Assembly (NCBI GenBank): GCA_964352475.1 | Contig: CAYGSL010000001.1 | Span: forward strand, 124,001 to 188,000 | Reading direction: 5' to 3' | DNA length: 64,000 nt | From: JAUIET01 sp964352475 | GTDB lineage: Bacteria; Pseudomonadota; Gammaproteobacteria; Pseudomonadales; JAUIET01 | Shown: in pieces, positions 25,217 through 33,218 of the stretch | How positions within the stretch are numbered: position 1 is the stretch's first letter | Layout: each line of letters begins with the position of its first letter | The notes under the pieces: generated by a model | Databases searched by the model: none | Told to the model about the DNA's origin: nothing | Seen by the model: only the letters and a program-made list of their open reading frames with translations | Made by a program: the position numbers and the translations under genes

Positions 25217-25912
25217 TTATTCGCTGCGCTCGTAGCGCCACTCGCCGGGTCGCATAACACAGCGGTGCCTGCGGCCAGGCATGTTGGCATCCGAATTCTC
25301 GTAGCCGGCGTCTCCGCTGTATAAGGCCACTACGTCATCGCCTTGTTTGCTGAACCTCGGGTGGAACACAAACGGGGTTTGTTCGGCAACCGCTTGCAAG
25401 GCTTGCTCAGCAGAATTAAACGGCGATAACTCCGTCAAGGATACGAAGGTTGGCGGCAACAGTTCGATTTCCTGCTTCGCATGCAGGGCAAGCGCATTCT
25501 CCGGTGTCACCCACACATGATCCTCAATCTCTGAACCATCCACGGTGACTTCGTCACGATCGTGAGTATGCGTTAGAAAAAACCAGGTTGAAAATCGCTT
25601 GGGCATCACGGGCGGCGTAGTCCAATGCGAGAAGTACGCAAATTCATCCGCCTTGACCCGCAAACCCGTCTCTTCAAGGGTCTCCCTGGCCGCTGCATAT
25701 GGTGCCGCGGCGTCTTCCTCCTGGCTTCCCGCCTCATCAAAATCAGACGACTCAAAACGCCCACCCGGAAACACCCAGGATCCTCCGGCAAAGGTTAATT
25801 TTGAGTTCCTGCGTAGCAATAAGGTCTGCAAACCTTCATCAGCGTCTCGCAGCAAGATTACTGTTGCAGCGGGCCGGATTGGCACCTTGGAAAAGTCGGG
25901 CTTTTCGGCCAT
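25217..25912 (-). CDS. NUDIX hydrolase, NUDT19-like with an insertion in the Nudix box
   Basis: 231 residues. The Nudix box runs from GGRFESSDF to ARETLEETGL. The REUXEEXGU half is perfect, but about a dozen extra acidic and Ala-rich residues separate it from the glycine half. This split box is typical of the NUDT19/RP2 group, which hydrolyse CoA and acyl-CoA diphosphate bonds. A role in acyl-CoA or cofactor turnover therefore fits the lipid-rich context, but substrate specificity is inferred. The start at 25912 (MAEKPDF) is chosen because the conserved fold begins soon after; a longer in-frame start at 26014 adds 34 residues that do not look like the family. Confidence 0.85.
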   Translation of the reverse strand: MAEKPDFSKVPIRPAATVILLRDADEGLQTLLLRRNSKLTFAGGSWVFPGGRFESSDFDEAGSQEEDAAAPYAAARETLEETGLRVKADEFAYFSHWTTPPVMPKRFSTWFFLTHTHDRDEVTVDGSEIEDHVWVTPENALALHAKQEIELLPPTFVSLTELSPFNSAEQALQAVAEQTPFVFHPRFSKQGDDVVALYSGDAGYENSDANMPGRRHRCVMRPGEWRYERSE

Positions 25913-26062
25913 GTAATTGCTCCTGAGAGTGCTTTTGACCTGTTCGGCGCTTATCAAATTTCGCCGTTGCGACGCATGGTAGCAGCTAAACGCCTGGTAA
26001 ATTGACCTTGCCACCTTTCACATGTGAGTATGTGACACAAATATGACATAAGAATTGCATTT

Positions 26063-27742
26063 TTGAGATTTTCTGACCTCAGCCCCCGTATTTGGCGCGG
26101 CATATTACTACTTTCCCTAACCGCCTGCGGTGCCGGCGGCGACACGGAAACTGTTTCAAACAGTGAGCTCTTTCCTGTGCAGCCAGATCTGTCGGGCGAG
26201 TTTTTCGACAGAGACAAAGTGTTGCAGGTCGACATCCAGATGGATGAGGCGGACTACGAGACCTTGCGTTTTGAAGGGCGAACCATGGGCGACTTGCTTT
26301 CCGGTTGCTTTCGAGATTTCGAGTACACCAATTTTCAAGCCGACGTCAGTATTGATGGCAATATGATCCCCAACGTTGGTATTCGAAAGAAAGGGTTTCT
26401 TGGCTCTTTGAGCCCTAGCAGACCATCGTTGAAGTTGAATTTTTCGGTGAATGACGCAGGCTCAAGCTATCTGAGCATGCAGCGAATGACCTTGAACAAC
26501 AATCGCCAAGACGCTAGCGCTACCCGCCAATGCATAACTTATCAACTTTTTGGAAATGCTGGTCTGATAGCACCTCGCTGCAACTTTGCCAAAGTCAGCG
26601 TTAATGGACAGGATCTCGGTTACTATTCAAATGTTGAAGGTATAGATGAGTCTTTTTTGCGGCGCAACTTCGACAATGCGGGTGGTAATCTTTATGAGGC
26701 CCAGCTAGCCGGGTTTGCACCAATACGCAAAGACTCGTTTGAGCTGAAAACCAACGAACGGGTGAACGACCGCAGTGACCTGGACACTGTGGTTAATGCG
26801 CTTGCCGCAGACGACGACAATTTGCTACCACTGCTTGAACAGGTATTGGATCTTGACCAGTTTATGGAATTCTGGGCCATGGAGATTATCACCGGCCATT
26901 GGGATGGCGCCACTGGAGACACCAACAATAACTACTTCATCTACAACGACCCGCAAAGTCAACGCTTTAGCTACATACCCTGGGGAACAGACGGTGCTCT
27001 TAGTCCGAGAGCAGGGCTAAACGGCGGTGAGTTTCCGATATGGCATGTGAGCTTTTTGTCTAACCGGCTTTATAACATTCCGGAAATACGGGCCCGTTTA
27101 TTTGAAAATGTAGATCGTCTATTGGATGAGATTTTTGATGAGGCAGCGATTACAGAAGAGATGGACCGTATTTTTGAGCTGACCGATAGCAATCCAGACG
27201 CGATTGATGAGGTTAAGGATTTCGCTATCAATCAAGCAGAGCGCCTGCGCGGTGCAATGAACGGTGACATAGAAGATGATAGCCAGCCATTGGTGGATGC
27301 GGAGACGACTTGCAGCTCTATCCGCGGCCGGGTAAGTGGGCAATGGGAAGGCAATGTAGGCTCTTTTACTTACACTGACTCAAGCGGCATTTCGCGAACA
27401 TTTACTGGTCCGCTTAACAGAAACGATATTAGTGGCGGCGCGTTGACTAGCTTAAGCAACCCGCAAACCATTCCGTTTAACATTTTGGGCATCGGCAATG
27501 GTCCACTGGTAATAGCGATTTTCTCCGTAGAGGAACCCGAGTTCAAAGTGGGAGAAACGCAGTTTCACGGTTTCGCAACCACTCTGTTTATTATCGATAC
27601 CGGGCCCGACGGTGACTTCGGTATCTCTGCCGGAGGCCGCTTGACGATAGATCAAGCAGGCCAACCGGGCGAGCCTTTTAGTGGCAGTTTTGAAACCGAG
27701 TTGGGTTTCAACAATGGTTTCTTTGGCGGACCCGGCAGCTGA
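26063..27742 (+). CDS. CotH-family protein kinase-like lipoprotein
   Basis: 559 residues. Signal peptide with lipobox LTAC (Cys22), so probably an outer-membrane lipoprotein. The CotH domain spans about residues 45-400: DKVLQVDIQMDEADYETL, VGIRKKGFLGSLSPSRPSLKL, MTLNNNRQDAS (the family's LNN region), the EGIDESFLRR helix and the acidic IPWGTDGAL motif. CotH proteins are atypical secreted kinases; the Bacillus spore-coat member phosphorylates other coat proteins. A C-terminal domain of about 140 residues rich in Gly, Phe and Thr follows. The start appears to be TTG. The stop overlaps the next start (TGATG), so translation is coupled to the VTC gene in a four-gene operon. Confidence 0.85.
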   Translation: MRFSDLSPRIWRGILLLSLTACGAGGDTETVSNSELFPVQPDLSGEFFDRDKVLQVDIQMDEADYETLRFEGRTMGDLLSGCFRDFEYTNFQADVSIDGNMIPNVGIRKKGFLGSLSPSRPSLKLNFSVNDAGSSYLSMQRMTLNNNRQDASATRQCITYQLFGNAGLIAPRCNFAKVSVNGQDLGYYSNVEGIDESFLRRNFDNAGGNLYEAQLAGFAPIRKDSFELKTNERVNDRSDLDTVVNALAADDDNLLPLLEQVLDLDQFMEFWAMEIITGHWDGATGDTNNNYFIYNDPQSQRFSYIPWGTDGALSPRAGLNGGEFPIWHVSFLSNRLYNIPEIRARLFENVDRLLDEIFDEAAITEEMDRIFELTDSNPDAIDEVKDFAINQAERLRGAMNGDIEDDSQPLVDAETTCSSIRGRVSGQWEGNVGSFTYTDSSGISRTFTGPLNRNDISGGALTSLSNPQTIPFNILGIGNGPLVIAIFSVEEPEFKVGETQFHGFATTLFIIDTGPDGDFGISAGGRLTIDQAGQPGEPFSGSFETELGFNNGFFGGPGS

Positions 27743-28590
27743 TGCAGGCGTTTTCCATTCATCATTTGCAAGCAACGCATGAACGCCTGCGCCAAACGTG
27801 TAACTCAGACTATGCGGAATTAAGCACGGCTGCAAAGGCATTTCAAAGTCACTCATTGGATAAGGAAACTGACAACAGTTTGATGGACAGAGTCGACTCG
27901 AAATACTTGCTCACATTTGACGCTCTGCAGAAAGGGCTGGGCGACCTGACGCATGACTATACCGCGCTGGAAATAGATTCAAATCGAGTATTCACGTATC
28001 AGAATACATACTTTGATTCCAATAATTTGAACTACTACTTACAGCATCATAACGGCAAGCTTAATCGGCACAAAGTGCGTTATCGCCGCTACAAGGAAAC
28101 GGATTCAGAATTTTTTGAAGTCAAATTCAAAACGAACAAAAGACGTACGGTGAAACAACGCACAGAACTTACAGAGGAAACTGCAGCAGAGGCTGCCAGT
28201 CAGAAATTTGTGCTCAGCTTGTTACCGGACTCGGAGGTGGCCAAACTTGCTCCTGTGCTGCATGTTAACTACCAACGCATAACATTAATGCATAAGCAGG
28301 CCAATGAACGCCTAACTCTGGATTTTGATTTACGCTTCAGCCGCGTTGGTAGTACGCAGCAAACACAATTGCCTGATCTGGCCATCGTGGAAAACAAGCG
28401 TTACGGTAAACCAGAGAAGACTGCATTTCAGGATTTCGTTAAGAGAAATTCGCTTAGGGACAGCAGCTTCAGCAAGTACTGTATTGGCTGCTGTCTTACC
28501 GCAGAAGAACCGTTAAAAACGAATCGCTTCCGACCCGTTTTGCGACGAGTAAATTCCTACACTAGCAATAGAATACCTTTAGATATTTGA
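27742..28590 (+). CDS. VTC-domain protein (polyphosphate polymerase-like)
   Basis: 282 residues; soluble, cytoplasmic. A VTC/tunnel-type fold is suggested by DRVDSKYLL near residue 50, YFDSNNLNYYLQHHNGK, and the basic cluster HKVRYRRYKETDSEFFEVKFKTNKR around 110-135, followed by the late acidic and basic strands DFDLRFSR and VENKRYG. In the yeast VTC complex such residues line the tunnel that makes polyphosphate from ATP. Bacterial stand-alone VTC proteins are often encoded with DUF4956 and CotH proteins, as here. It overlaps the CotH stop by one base and is followed after one base by the DUF4956 gene. Polymerase activity is inferred from the family. Confidence 0.85.
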   Translation: MQAFSIHHLQATHERLRQTCNSDYAELSTAAKAFQSHSLDKETDNSLMDRVDSKYLLTFDALQKGLGDLTHDYTALEIDSNRVFTYQNTYFDSNNLNYYLQHHNGKLNRHKVRYRRYKETDSEFFEVKFKTNKRRTVKQRTELTEETAAEAASQKFVLSLLPDSEVAKLAPVLHVNYQRITLMHKQANERLTLDFDLRFSRVGSTQQTQLPDLAIVENKRYGKPEKTAFQDFVKRNSLRDSSFSKYCIGCCLTAEEPLKTNRFRPVLRRVNSYTSNRIPLDI

Positions 28591-28591
28591 T

Positions 28592-29176
28592 ATGGCATCC
28601 ACCTTAGGTACATTTTTTATAGTGCGACTGTTGATTAACACGGCATCAGTTATTGTACTGGTTCGTTTTTGTTATTACCCATACTCACGCCATCGCGCGC
28701 ATGCCATGTCATTTGTGTTGTTTGGCACGGGTGTGTTTATTGTCACCGCCTTATTGCACAGTGCCGATATATCAATGGGTTTTGCTTTTGGCCTGTTTGC
28801 CGTCTTTTCCATGCTCCGCTATCGAACCGAGTCAATTACCATCAAGGAAATGACGTATCTTTTCCTGGTGATTTCCATTGCCCTATTGTCCGGTGTTGGG
28901 CAAATGGCGTGGTGGGAATTGTGCCTGCTCAATGGATTAATATGCCTGATGGCGTACTTTTCCGAGACCAGCGCCATTTTGCCGATACTGCACGACAGGG
29001 AAATTCTCTATGAAAATGTTGCCAATATAGCGCCTGATAATAAAGAAGCTCTGATCGCTGATCTGCGCGAAAAAACCGGACTGGATATTCAGTTTGTTGA
29101 GACTTTATCTGTGGACTATCTTCGCGATACAGCACGATTGAAGATTCACTTTGCGCCGCGGGAAGGGAATGAGTAA
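28592..29176 (+). CDS. DUF4956-family membrane protein
   Basis: 194 residues. Four closely spaced transmembrane segments occupy residues about 5-125, including the family signature FAVFSMLRYRTESITIKEMTYLF between the second and third helices. A cytoplasmic C-terminal domain of about 65 residues follows. DUF4956 proteins have no assigned biochemical function but recur beside VTC-domain genes; a partner or membrane anchor for a polyphosphate-making enzyme is a reasonable guess. It begins one base after the VTC stop. Its stop codon overlaps the earliest start candidate of the porin gene. Confidence 0.88.
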   Translation: MASTLGTFFIVRLLINTASVIVLVRFCYYPYSRHRAHAMSFVLFGTGVFIVTALLHSADISMGFAFGLFAVFSMLRYRTESITIKEMTYLFLVISIALLSGVGQMAWWELCLLNGLICLMAYFSETSAILPILHDREILYENVANIAPDNKEALIADLREKTGLDIQFVETLSVDYLRDTARLKIHFAPREGNE

Positions 29177-29180
29177 ACCC

Positions 29181-30311
29181 ATGAAGCATGCCAGGCTAAT
29201 TATCTCGCTGGTGGCTATTGTGTTCAGCCAGATTGCCGTCAGTGAAGATAGCCACCGGTTTGAGTTGGGCGGTTTGATCCAGCTGGACGGCAATTTCACT
29301 GGCAAATTCTACAACCGTGATGCGCAAAGCGATCGCGAATTCGATGTTCGTCGCGCAAGACTTGATGCCAACTATCGATATGGATCTGACTGGCGCGCAA
29401 AGTTCACCGCCCAGTACGAAGAGAGCGGCGATTCCTTAAACGTAAACAATGCCTGGTTGCGCTATACGGGGTTTGACGCGGTAAAGATAACCGTTGGCAA
29501 ATTCAAACAGCCGTTTGGTCTGGAGCGCTTGGACAGTGTGCGCTCAATCACGGCGTTGGAGCGTGCAATGACAACCAGCGCACTCACACCAAACCGCGCG
29601 TTTGGAATTCAGCTGCACAAAAACCGTAAACGTCGCAGCTGGGCCGTTGGCTTGTTTCAGGTGCACGATGACGACCACCGCTTTCCCAACACTGCGCCGC
29701 AATCACTCACCGGTCGGTATTCGTTCGCTCCGGTCCGCGACAAAAGTAAGGTAGTGCATCTTGGCATTGCGGGCTCATACACAGACTGGAACGACAACCC
29801 TTTTCGCTTACGCGAATCGGCTGAGGTAGGTTCGGCTGACAATATCGTTCGCAGCGCGCGCTTCAATGCTGACAAGCAGTGGCAGCTTGGCCTGGAAGGT
29901 GCTTGGCAACACGGTGCAATGAGGTTGCAGGCAGAATATATGCTCACCGAAGTGGATGCCAGCGACATCAACCAGCCATTTAATTACGATGGATATTACC
30001 TGCAGGCAAGCTATGCATTGAGTGGCGAACACAGACGCTATAACAATGGCGAGTTTGCCCGACTTAAACCCGAATCAGACAGAGGTGCCGTGGAGTTATT
30101 CGCTCGTTACAGCGAAGTTGATTTGAGAGACAATGTAGGCAGTGACGCGATTGGCGCCGAAGCAAGTGTGATGACCATTGGCGCCAACGTCTATGTTGAA
30201 AAGCACATACGAATGGGTATTAACTATCTGATGCCTGAAATTTCAGGTGATACCGTTCACAGCCAAACGTCTGGCGATGCGGTCACCATGCGTTTCCAAC
30301 TTACTTTCTAG
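29181..30311 (+). CDS. Outer-membrane porin, OprP/OprO-like (phosphate-selective porin family)
   Basis: 376 residues with a clean signal peptide (MKHARLIISLVAIVFSQIAVS). The mature protein has alternating polar/aromatic strands and the family opening GGLIQLDGNF and VRRARLDANYRYG, with WRAKFTAQYE and KITVGKFKQPFGLERL. It ends in Phe (MRFQLTF), as outer-membrane barrels do. OprP/OprO porins pass phosphate and polyphosphate. Placement directly after CotH, VTC and DUF4956 genes suggests a phosphate-handling envelope system. An ATG at 29169 overlaps the DUF4956 stop and is possible, but ATG 29181 gives the standard signal peptide; GGAAGGG at 29161-29167 could serve either. Confidence 0.87.
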   Translation: MKHARLIISLVAIVFSQIAVSEDSHRFELGGLIQLDGNFTGKFYNRDAQSDREFDVRRARLDANYRYGSDWRAKFTAQYEESGDSLNVNNAWLRYTGFDAVKITVGKFKQPFGLERLDSVRSITALERAMTTSALTPNRAFGIQLHKNRKRRSWAVGLFQVHDDDHRFPNTAPQSLTGRYSFAPVRDKSKVVHLGIAGSYTDWNDNPFRLRESAEVGSADNIVRSARFNADKQWQLGLEGAWQHGAMRLQAEYMLTEVDASDINQPFNYDGYYLQASYALSGEHRRYNNGEFARLKPESDRGAVELFARYSEVDLRDNVGSDAIGAEASVMTIGANVYVEKHIRMGINYLMPEISGDTVHSQTSGDAVTMRFQLTF

Positions 30312-30326
30312 GGGGCTCCAGGTTCC

Positions 30327-30788
30327 CTACGGAATAAAGCGGCTGATAGTATCCACCACACACGCGGGGCGATCGCTACCTTCAATTTCAACAGTGACCC
30401 GAACCACCGCCTGCACAGCATTCCCTTTCACTTCTTCAACGCTAAGCAACTCGCCGCTGCCGCGGATTTTCGACCCGGCCGGAACGACGGCGGGAAAGCG
30501 CACTTTTTCAACGCCGTAGTTAATACCCATGGATACATTGTGCACTTTGAAAATATCCGGCAGAAATAAATTGACCAAAGACAAGGTGAGATAACCATGT
30601 GCAATACAGGCTCCATAGGGTCCGTCTTTGGCTTTTTCCGGATCAACGTGTATCCATTGATGGTCACCCGTTGCGTCTGCAAACAGATTAATACGCTGCT
30701 GGTCTACCAATAGCCAGTCGCTACTGCCTAGTGTCAGTCCGGGTTCGGCGGCCAGCAGTTCAGCGGGTGAATCAAATTCTGTGCCCAT
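30327..30788 (-). CDS. MaoC-like (R)-specific enoyl-CoA hydratase
   Basis: 153 residues, single hotdog domain. The hydratase motif is present as the catalytic Asp and His in FADATGDHQWIH, followed by the conserved IAHGYLTLSL segment of the central helix. Such enzymes hydrate trans-2-enoyl-CoA to (R)-3-hydroxyacyl-CoA, linking beta-oxidation to hydroxyalkanoate or side-chain metabolism. GAGGA precedes the start at a suitable distance. It is convergent with the porin gene and upstream of nothing on its own strand, so it is probably a single-gene unit. Confidence 0.9.
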   Translation of the reverse strand: MGTEFDSPAELLAAEPGLTLGSSDWLLVDQQRINLFADATGDHQWIHVDPEKAKDGPYGACIAHGYLTLSLVNLFLPDIFKVHNVSMGINYGVEKVRFPAVVPAGSKIRGSGELLSVEEVKGNAVQAVVRVTVEIEGSDRPACVVDTISRFIP

Positions 30789-30847
30789 CTTTCTAATTCC
30801 TCAGTCTTGGCATTGCCGGATTATATCACTGCAGCAAAATGGTGTTT

Positions 30848-31312
30848 CTATCGGTCTCGCAAGGCTTTGCGAATCTTGGCTTTTTGCGCTGGGCTTAGAT
30901 CGCGAAACCGGCGACGCAATTCCTCACGCCGTTCCTTTGGCAATGACTTGTATCGCTGACGTTGATCCAGCAAACGTTTACGCTGTGGCGGCGATAACTC
31001 CTTGAACTTCTTATACCGCTCCCTGATCTGTTGCTTTCGATCGGCGCCTATACTCTGCCAACGCTGATAGCGTGTTCTTGCCTGGGCACGCTGCTGCTCA
31101 TCCATAGACTGCCAGCGCTTCAGGCCACTGAGCATTTTTTGCTGTCGCTCTGCGGAAAAAGAGCCCCACTGGGCTTCAAATGGCTGAAGTGCCTGCTGCT
31201 CTGTTGCACTCAAATCAGACCAGGGTTGTTGCGCAAAGCTATTCAGACTAAGCAAAAGCAATATAGCGCCCAGCCAACAGCAACGCACTTCTGCTGAGAA
31301 ATACTTGATCAT
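30848..31312 (-). CDS. DUF3106-family protein
   Basis: 154 residues. An N-terminal hydrophobic stretch ending near NSFAQQ is a signal peptide or anchor. The remainder is almost entirely charged helix, with repeated units such as ERQQKMLSGLKRW, QRAQARTRYQRW and RREELRRRFRDLSP, as in DUF3106 proteins. The repeats suggest a helical-bundle periplasmic protein of unknown function. It overlaps the preceding small gene by 4 bp and is the last gene of the ECF sigma operon. Genes of this family are commonly found after an ECF sigma factor and a DUF3619 protein, as here. Confidence 0.85.
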   Translation of the reverse strand: MIKYFSAEVRCCWLGAILLLLSLNSFAQQPWSDLSATEQQALQPFEAQWGSFSAERQQKMLSGLKRWQSMDEQQRAQARTRYQRWQSIGADRKQQIRERYKKFKELSPPQRKRLLDQRQRYKSLPKERREELRRRFRDLSPAQKAKIRKALRDR

Positions 31313-31575
31313 TGTGCACCCTCCTTCTCAATTGCAATCTCGGTGCATGGTTCTTTATGCAATGACTCCGCGTGCTTTCGATTACCGGAATCGCAATCAC
31401 TCTGGTCCAGCGCATCCAATTCTGCCTCCAGCCAGTACTGCTCTTCTTCAGACCAATTGGCCAGAAATTCAAGGAACTCAATATCTGCTACCGATTCTTG
31501 CGCCCACACCAGACCCACAATCGAAACCAGGCCCAATAAGCTAAAGCAGCTCACGGAAACGGTTTTACTGGTCAT
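31309..31575 (-). CDS. Small hypothetical membrane-anchored or secreted protein of the sigma operon
   Basis: 88 residues. A hydrophobic N-terminal segment (about 5-26) ends at VWAQES, compatible with a signal peptide. The mature part is short and very acidic (Glu/Asp-rich, FLEFLANWSEEEQYWLEAEL), with two cysteines. I do not recognise a named family. It overlaps its neighbours by 4 bp on each side, so it is translated with the anti-sigma-like and DUF3106 genes. A strongly acidic protein beside a strongly basic one (DUF3106) raises the possibility that the two bind each other; this is inference. Confidence 0.75.
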   Translation of the reverse strand: MTSKTVSVSCFSLLGLVSIVGLVWAQESVADIEFLEFLANWSEEEQYWLEAELDALDQSDCDSGNRKHAESLHKEPCTEIAIEKEGAQ

Positions 31576-31988
31576 ACCTCAACCCCCTCGTTGCTGTCTA
31601 GCCACATATAAAACTCAAGTTCTTCCAGCAGCTCCAGGTCAGCGGCCGAAGCAAGCAATTCGAAGTCATCAATGTTGGCTGTCGCGGCATCAACCAGCTG
31701 TGGCAGTGTGTCAGCTATTTTGGCTTCCTGTGAATCAGGACTAATTTGTAAAACAACGGTTACCAGCGCTGCGGCTGTTAGCGCACCACCGAACGGCATC
31801 CAGTTCCATTGCATGCCACTCTTTCGTTCCAACGCGGCTGATCGCGCCTTATGCAATCGGCTGAGAGTCGCAGCATCCAGGGAATCGTCTTTTCGTTCCA
31901 TTAACTCAGTGACATTACCAAGCAGCTTGTGCTCCACCTCGTTTGCCTCTACCAGGTTAATTGGCTCATTCGTTTTGTCGCTAGACAT
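31572..31988 (-). CDS. DUF3619-like membrane protein, probable anti-sigma factor
   Basis: 138 residues. An N-terminal cytoplasmic part (about 1-60, with DAATLSRLHKARSAAL) is followed by one transmembrane helix (about 65-82, GGALTAAALVTVVLQI) and an acidic extracytoplasmic tail with DDFELLASAADLELLEELEFY. This layout and its position directly after an ECF sigma factor gene, overlapping it by one base (TGATG), are typical of single-pass anti-sigma factors and DUF3619 proteins. It would hold the sigma factor at the membrane until an envelope signal releases it; this role is inferred from position and topology. Confidence 0.82.
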   Translation of the reverse strand: MSSDKTNEPINLVEANEVEHKLLGNVTELMERKDDSLDAATLSRLHKARSAALERKSGMQWNWMPFGGALTAAALVTVVLQISPDSQEAKIADTLPQLVDAATANIDDFELLASAADLELLEELEFYMWLDSNEGVEV

Positions 31989-32557
31989 CAGGAATACTCC
32001 GCAAGTTGATGCTTCAATTTTTGCAATGCTCTCGAATAGTGTGTTTTGACGCTGCCCTTGGAACAGCTCATTGCATGGGCTGTCTCGGCTACATCCAGTC
32101 CCTGTACCGCCCTGAGCAAGAATACCTGTTGTTGTCTGACGGGCAGATCACGCAAGGCGCCATCCAAAGCATGCATGAAATTTTCCTGCTGGGCGTCACT
32201 TGCAGGCGTACTGTGGCTCAATTGCACCGGCAAATCGCCTTCGGTTGTAACTGCCTGTTCACCATCTGCGTCTTCATTTCCGCCGTTTCGCGAGAACCAA
32301 CGTGATGTCAGCGATTGACGACGGTACCAATTCTTGATTCGATTCTGCAATATTCGGGTAAACAACGGTCCCCAGGTTGCAGAGTCTTTTTCGGAATATT
32401 TTTGCACCAGCTTGTACATTGCGTCCTGCACAATCTCAAGGGCGTCATCCCTGTTACCTGTGGCCATCAGCGCCATATTGAATGCCCTGCGTTCTTGCGT
32501 TGCAAGAAACTGATCCATTTCACGCATTTGCAGCTGTCGAGCTTGCTCATCACTCAT
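31988..32557 (-). CDS. RNA polymerase ECF sigma factor
   Basis: 189 residues. Region 2 covers about 15-85 (NMALMATGNRDDALEIVQDAMYKLVQKY, WGPLFTRILQNRIKNWYRR) and region 4 about 130-185, with the helix-turn-helix EVFLLRAVQGLDVAETAHAMSCSKGSVKTHYSRA. A linker of about 45 residues between them is rich in Asp, Gly and Ser. The start at 32557 (MSDEQ) is chosen since region 2 follows at the usual distance; a frame from 32659 adds 34 residues unlike the family. It heads a four-gene overlapping operon (sigma, DUF3619-like, small acidic protein, DUF3106). An envelope-stress or surface signal response is likely; the target promoters are unknown. Confidence 0.9.
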   Translation of the reverse strand: MSDEQARQLQMREMDQFLATQERRAFNMALMATGNRDDALEIVQDAMYKLVQKYSEKDSATWGPLFTRILQNRIKNWYRRQSLTSRWFSRNGGNEDADGEQAVTTEGDLPVQLSHSTPASDAQQENFMHALDGALRDLPVRQQQVFLLRAVQGLDVAETAHAMSCSKGSVKTHYSRALQKLKHQLAEYS

Positions 32558-32660
32558 AGTCTGCTGGCAACAATCCACCCGTACGAAGAACTCAGATCTC
32601 TGCAGCCTAGCGCAGATGAGGGGGCAACCAAAGCCCCCACTGTGTGCACGATTGCTCAAT

Positions 32661-33014
32661 CTACCTCTGGTTCAGGCGCCGGTCGATTCGATCGCCTTTT
32701 CTATCAAGACGTCTATCTATCTTATCCCCTTTACGATCCAGTCGATTGTCAACTCGATTACCACGGCGTTCCAGACGATTCGCCAAGCCGTCACGGTCGT
32801 GCTGACGAGCAATTTCGGCGCGTCGATCAAAACGGCGTTCCGCAACATCACCCTTCCTGTCCAGGCGCTGATCAATGCGGTCTCCTTTGCGATCAAGGCG
32901 ATGGTCAATGCGATCACCCAGTTTGTCTGCGGCATCACTTGCCTGTGCGATACTCAGTCCGGTCCAGGTTGATGCGGTGATAATGACACCCAAAGCTATT
33001 GCCGGTTTTTTCAT
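32661..33014 (-). CDS. Secreted arginine/aspartate-rich 11-residue-repeat protein
   Basis: 117 residues. A signal peptide (MKKPAIALGVIITAST..., cleavage near AQAS) is followed by about 90 residues built from 11-residue units close to LDRKGDRIDRR, repeated at least seven times with drift (LDRKGDRIDQR, LDRKGDKIDRR, LERRGNRVDNR). An 11-residue period suits a right-handed or extended amphipathic coiled coil with alternating Arg/Lys and Asp faces. Similar proteins occur in many marine gammaproteobacteria as far as I recall, without a known function. AGGAGAAG lies just before the start. It lies directly upstream of the ECF sigma gene on the same strand and may belong to its regulon. Confidence 0.85.
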   Translation of the reverse strand: MKKPAIALGVIITASTWTGLSIAQASDAADKLGDRIDHRLDRKGDRIDQRLDRKGDVAERRFDRRAEIARQHDRDGLANRLERRGNRVDNRLDRKGDKIDRRLDRKGDRIDRRLNQR

Positions 33015-33218
33015 GATACTTCTCCTGTCGATATCGACTCAGTGTTAGTAATGCAACCAGTTGCCTGTACGTGCGGATTTCTGGCTGTTTCATATCTACT
33101 AACCCTCAAACGCCCGATCGGTTGACACTAAATGGATTAATTTTAAGCCGCCTGCTACCGTCCATCCGATAAGGTATCGGACCAATTATCAAAGTCAGTT
33201 CAGGCAACGAGGGCAGTA

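Noticed and set aside
24805..25290. 161-codon frame antisense to the tail of the wax-ester synthase
   Set aside because: It mirrors the low-complexity Lys/Ala tail and yields a Leu/Ala/Val-rich artefact resembling membrane helices.
32315..32980. 221-codon plus-strand frame over the sigma factor and the repeat protein
   Set aside because: It arises from the repeat protein's periodic codons read on the other strand; the minus-strand genes have signal peptide, ribosome-binding site and domain evidence.
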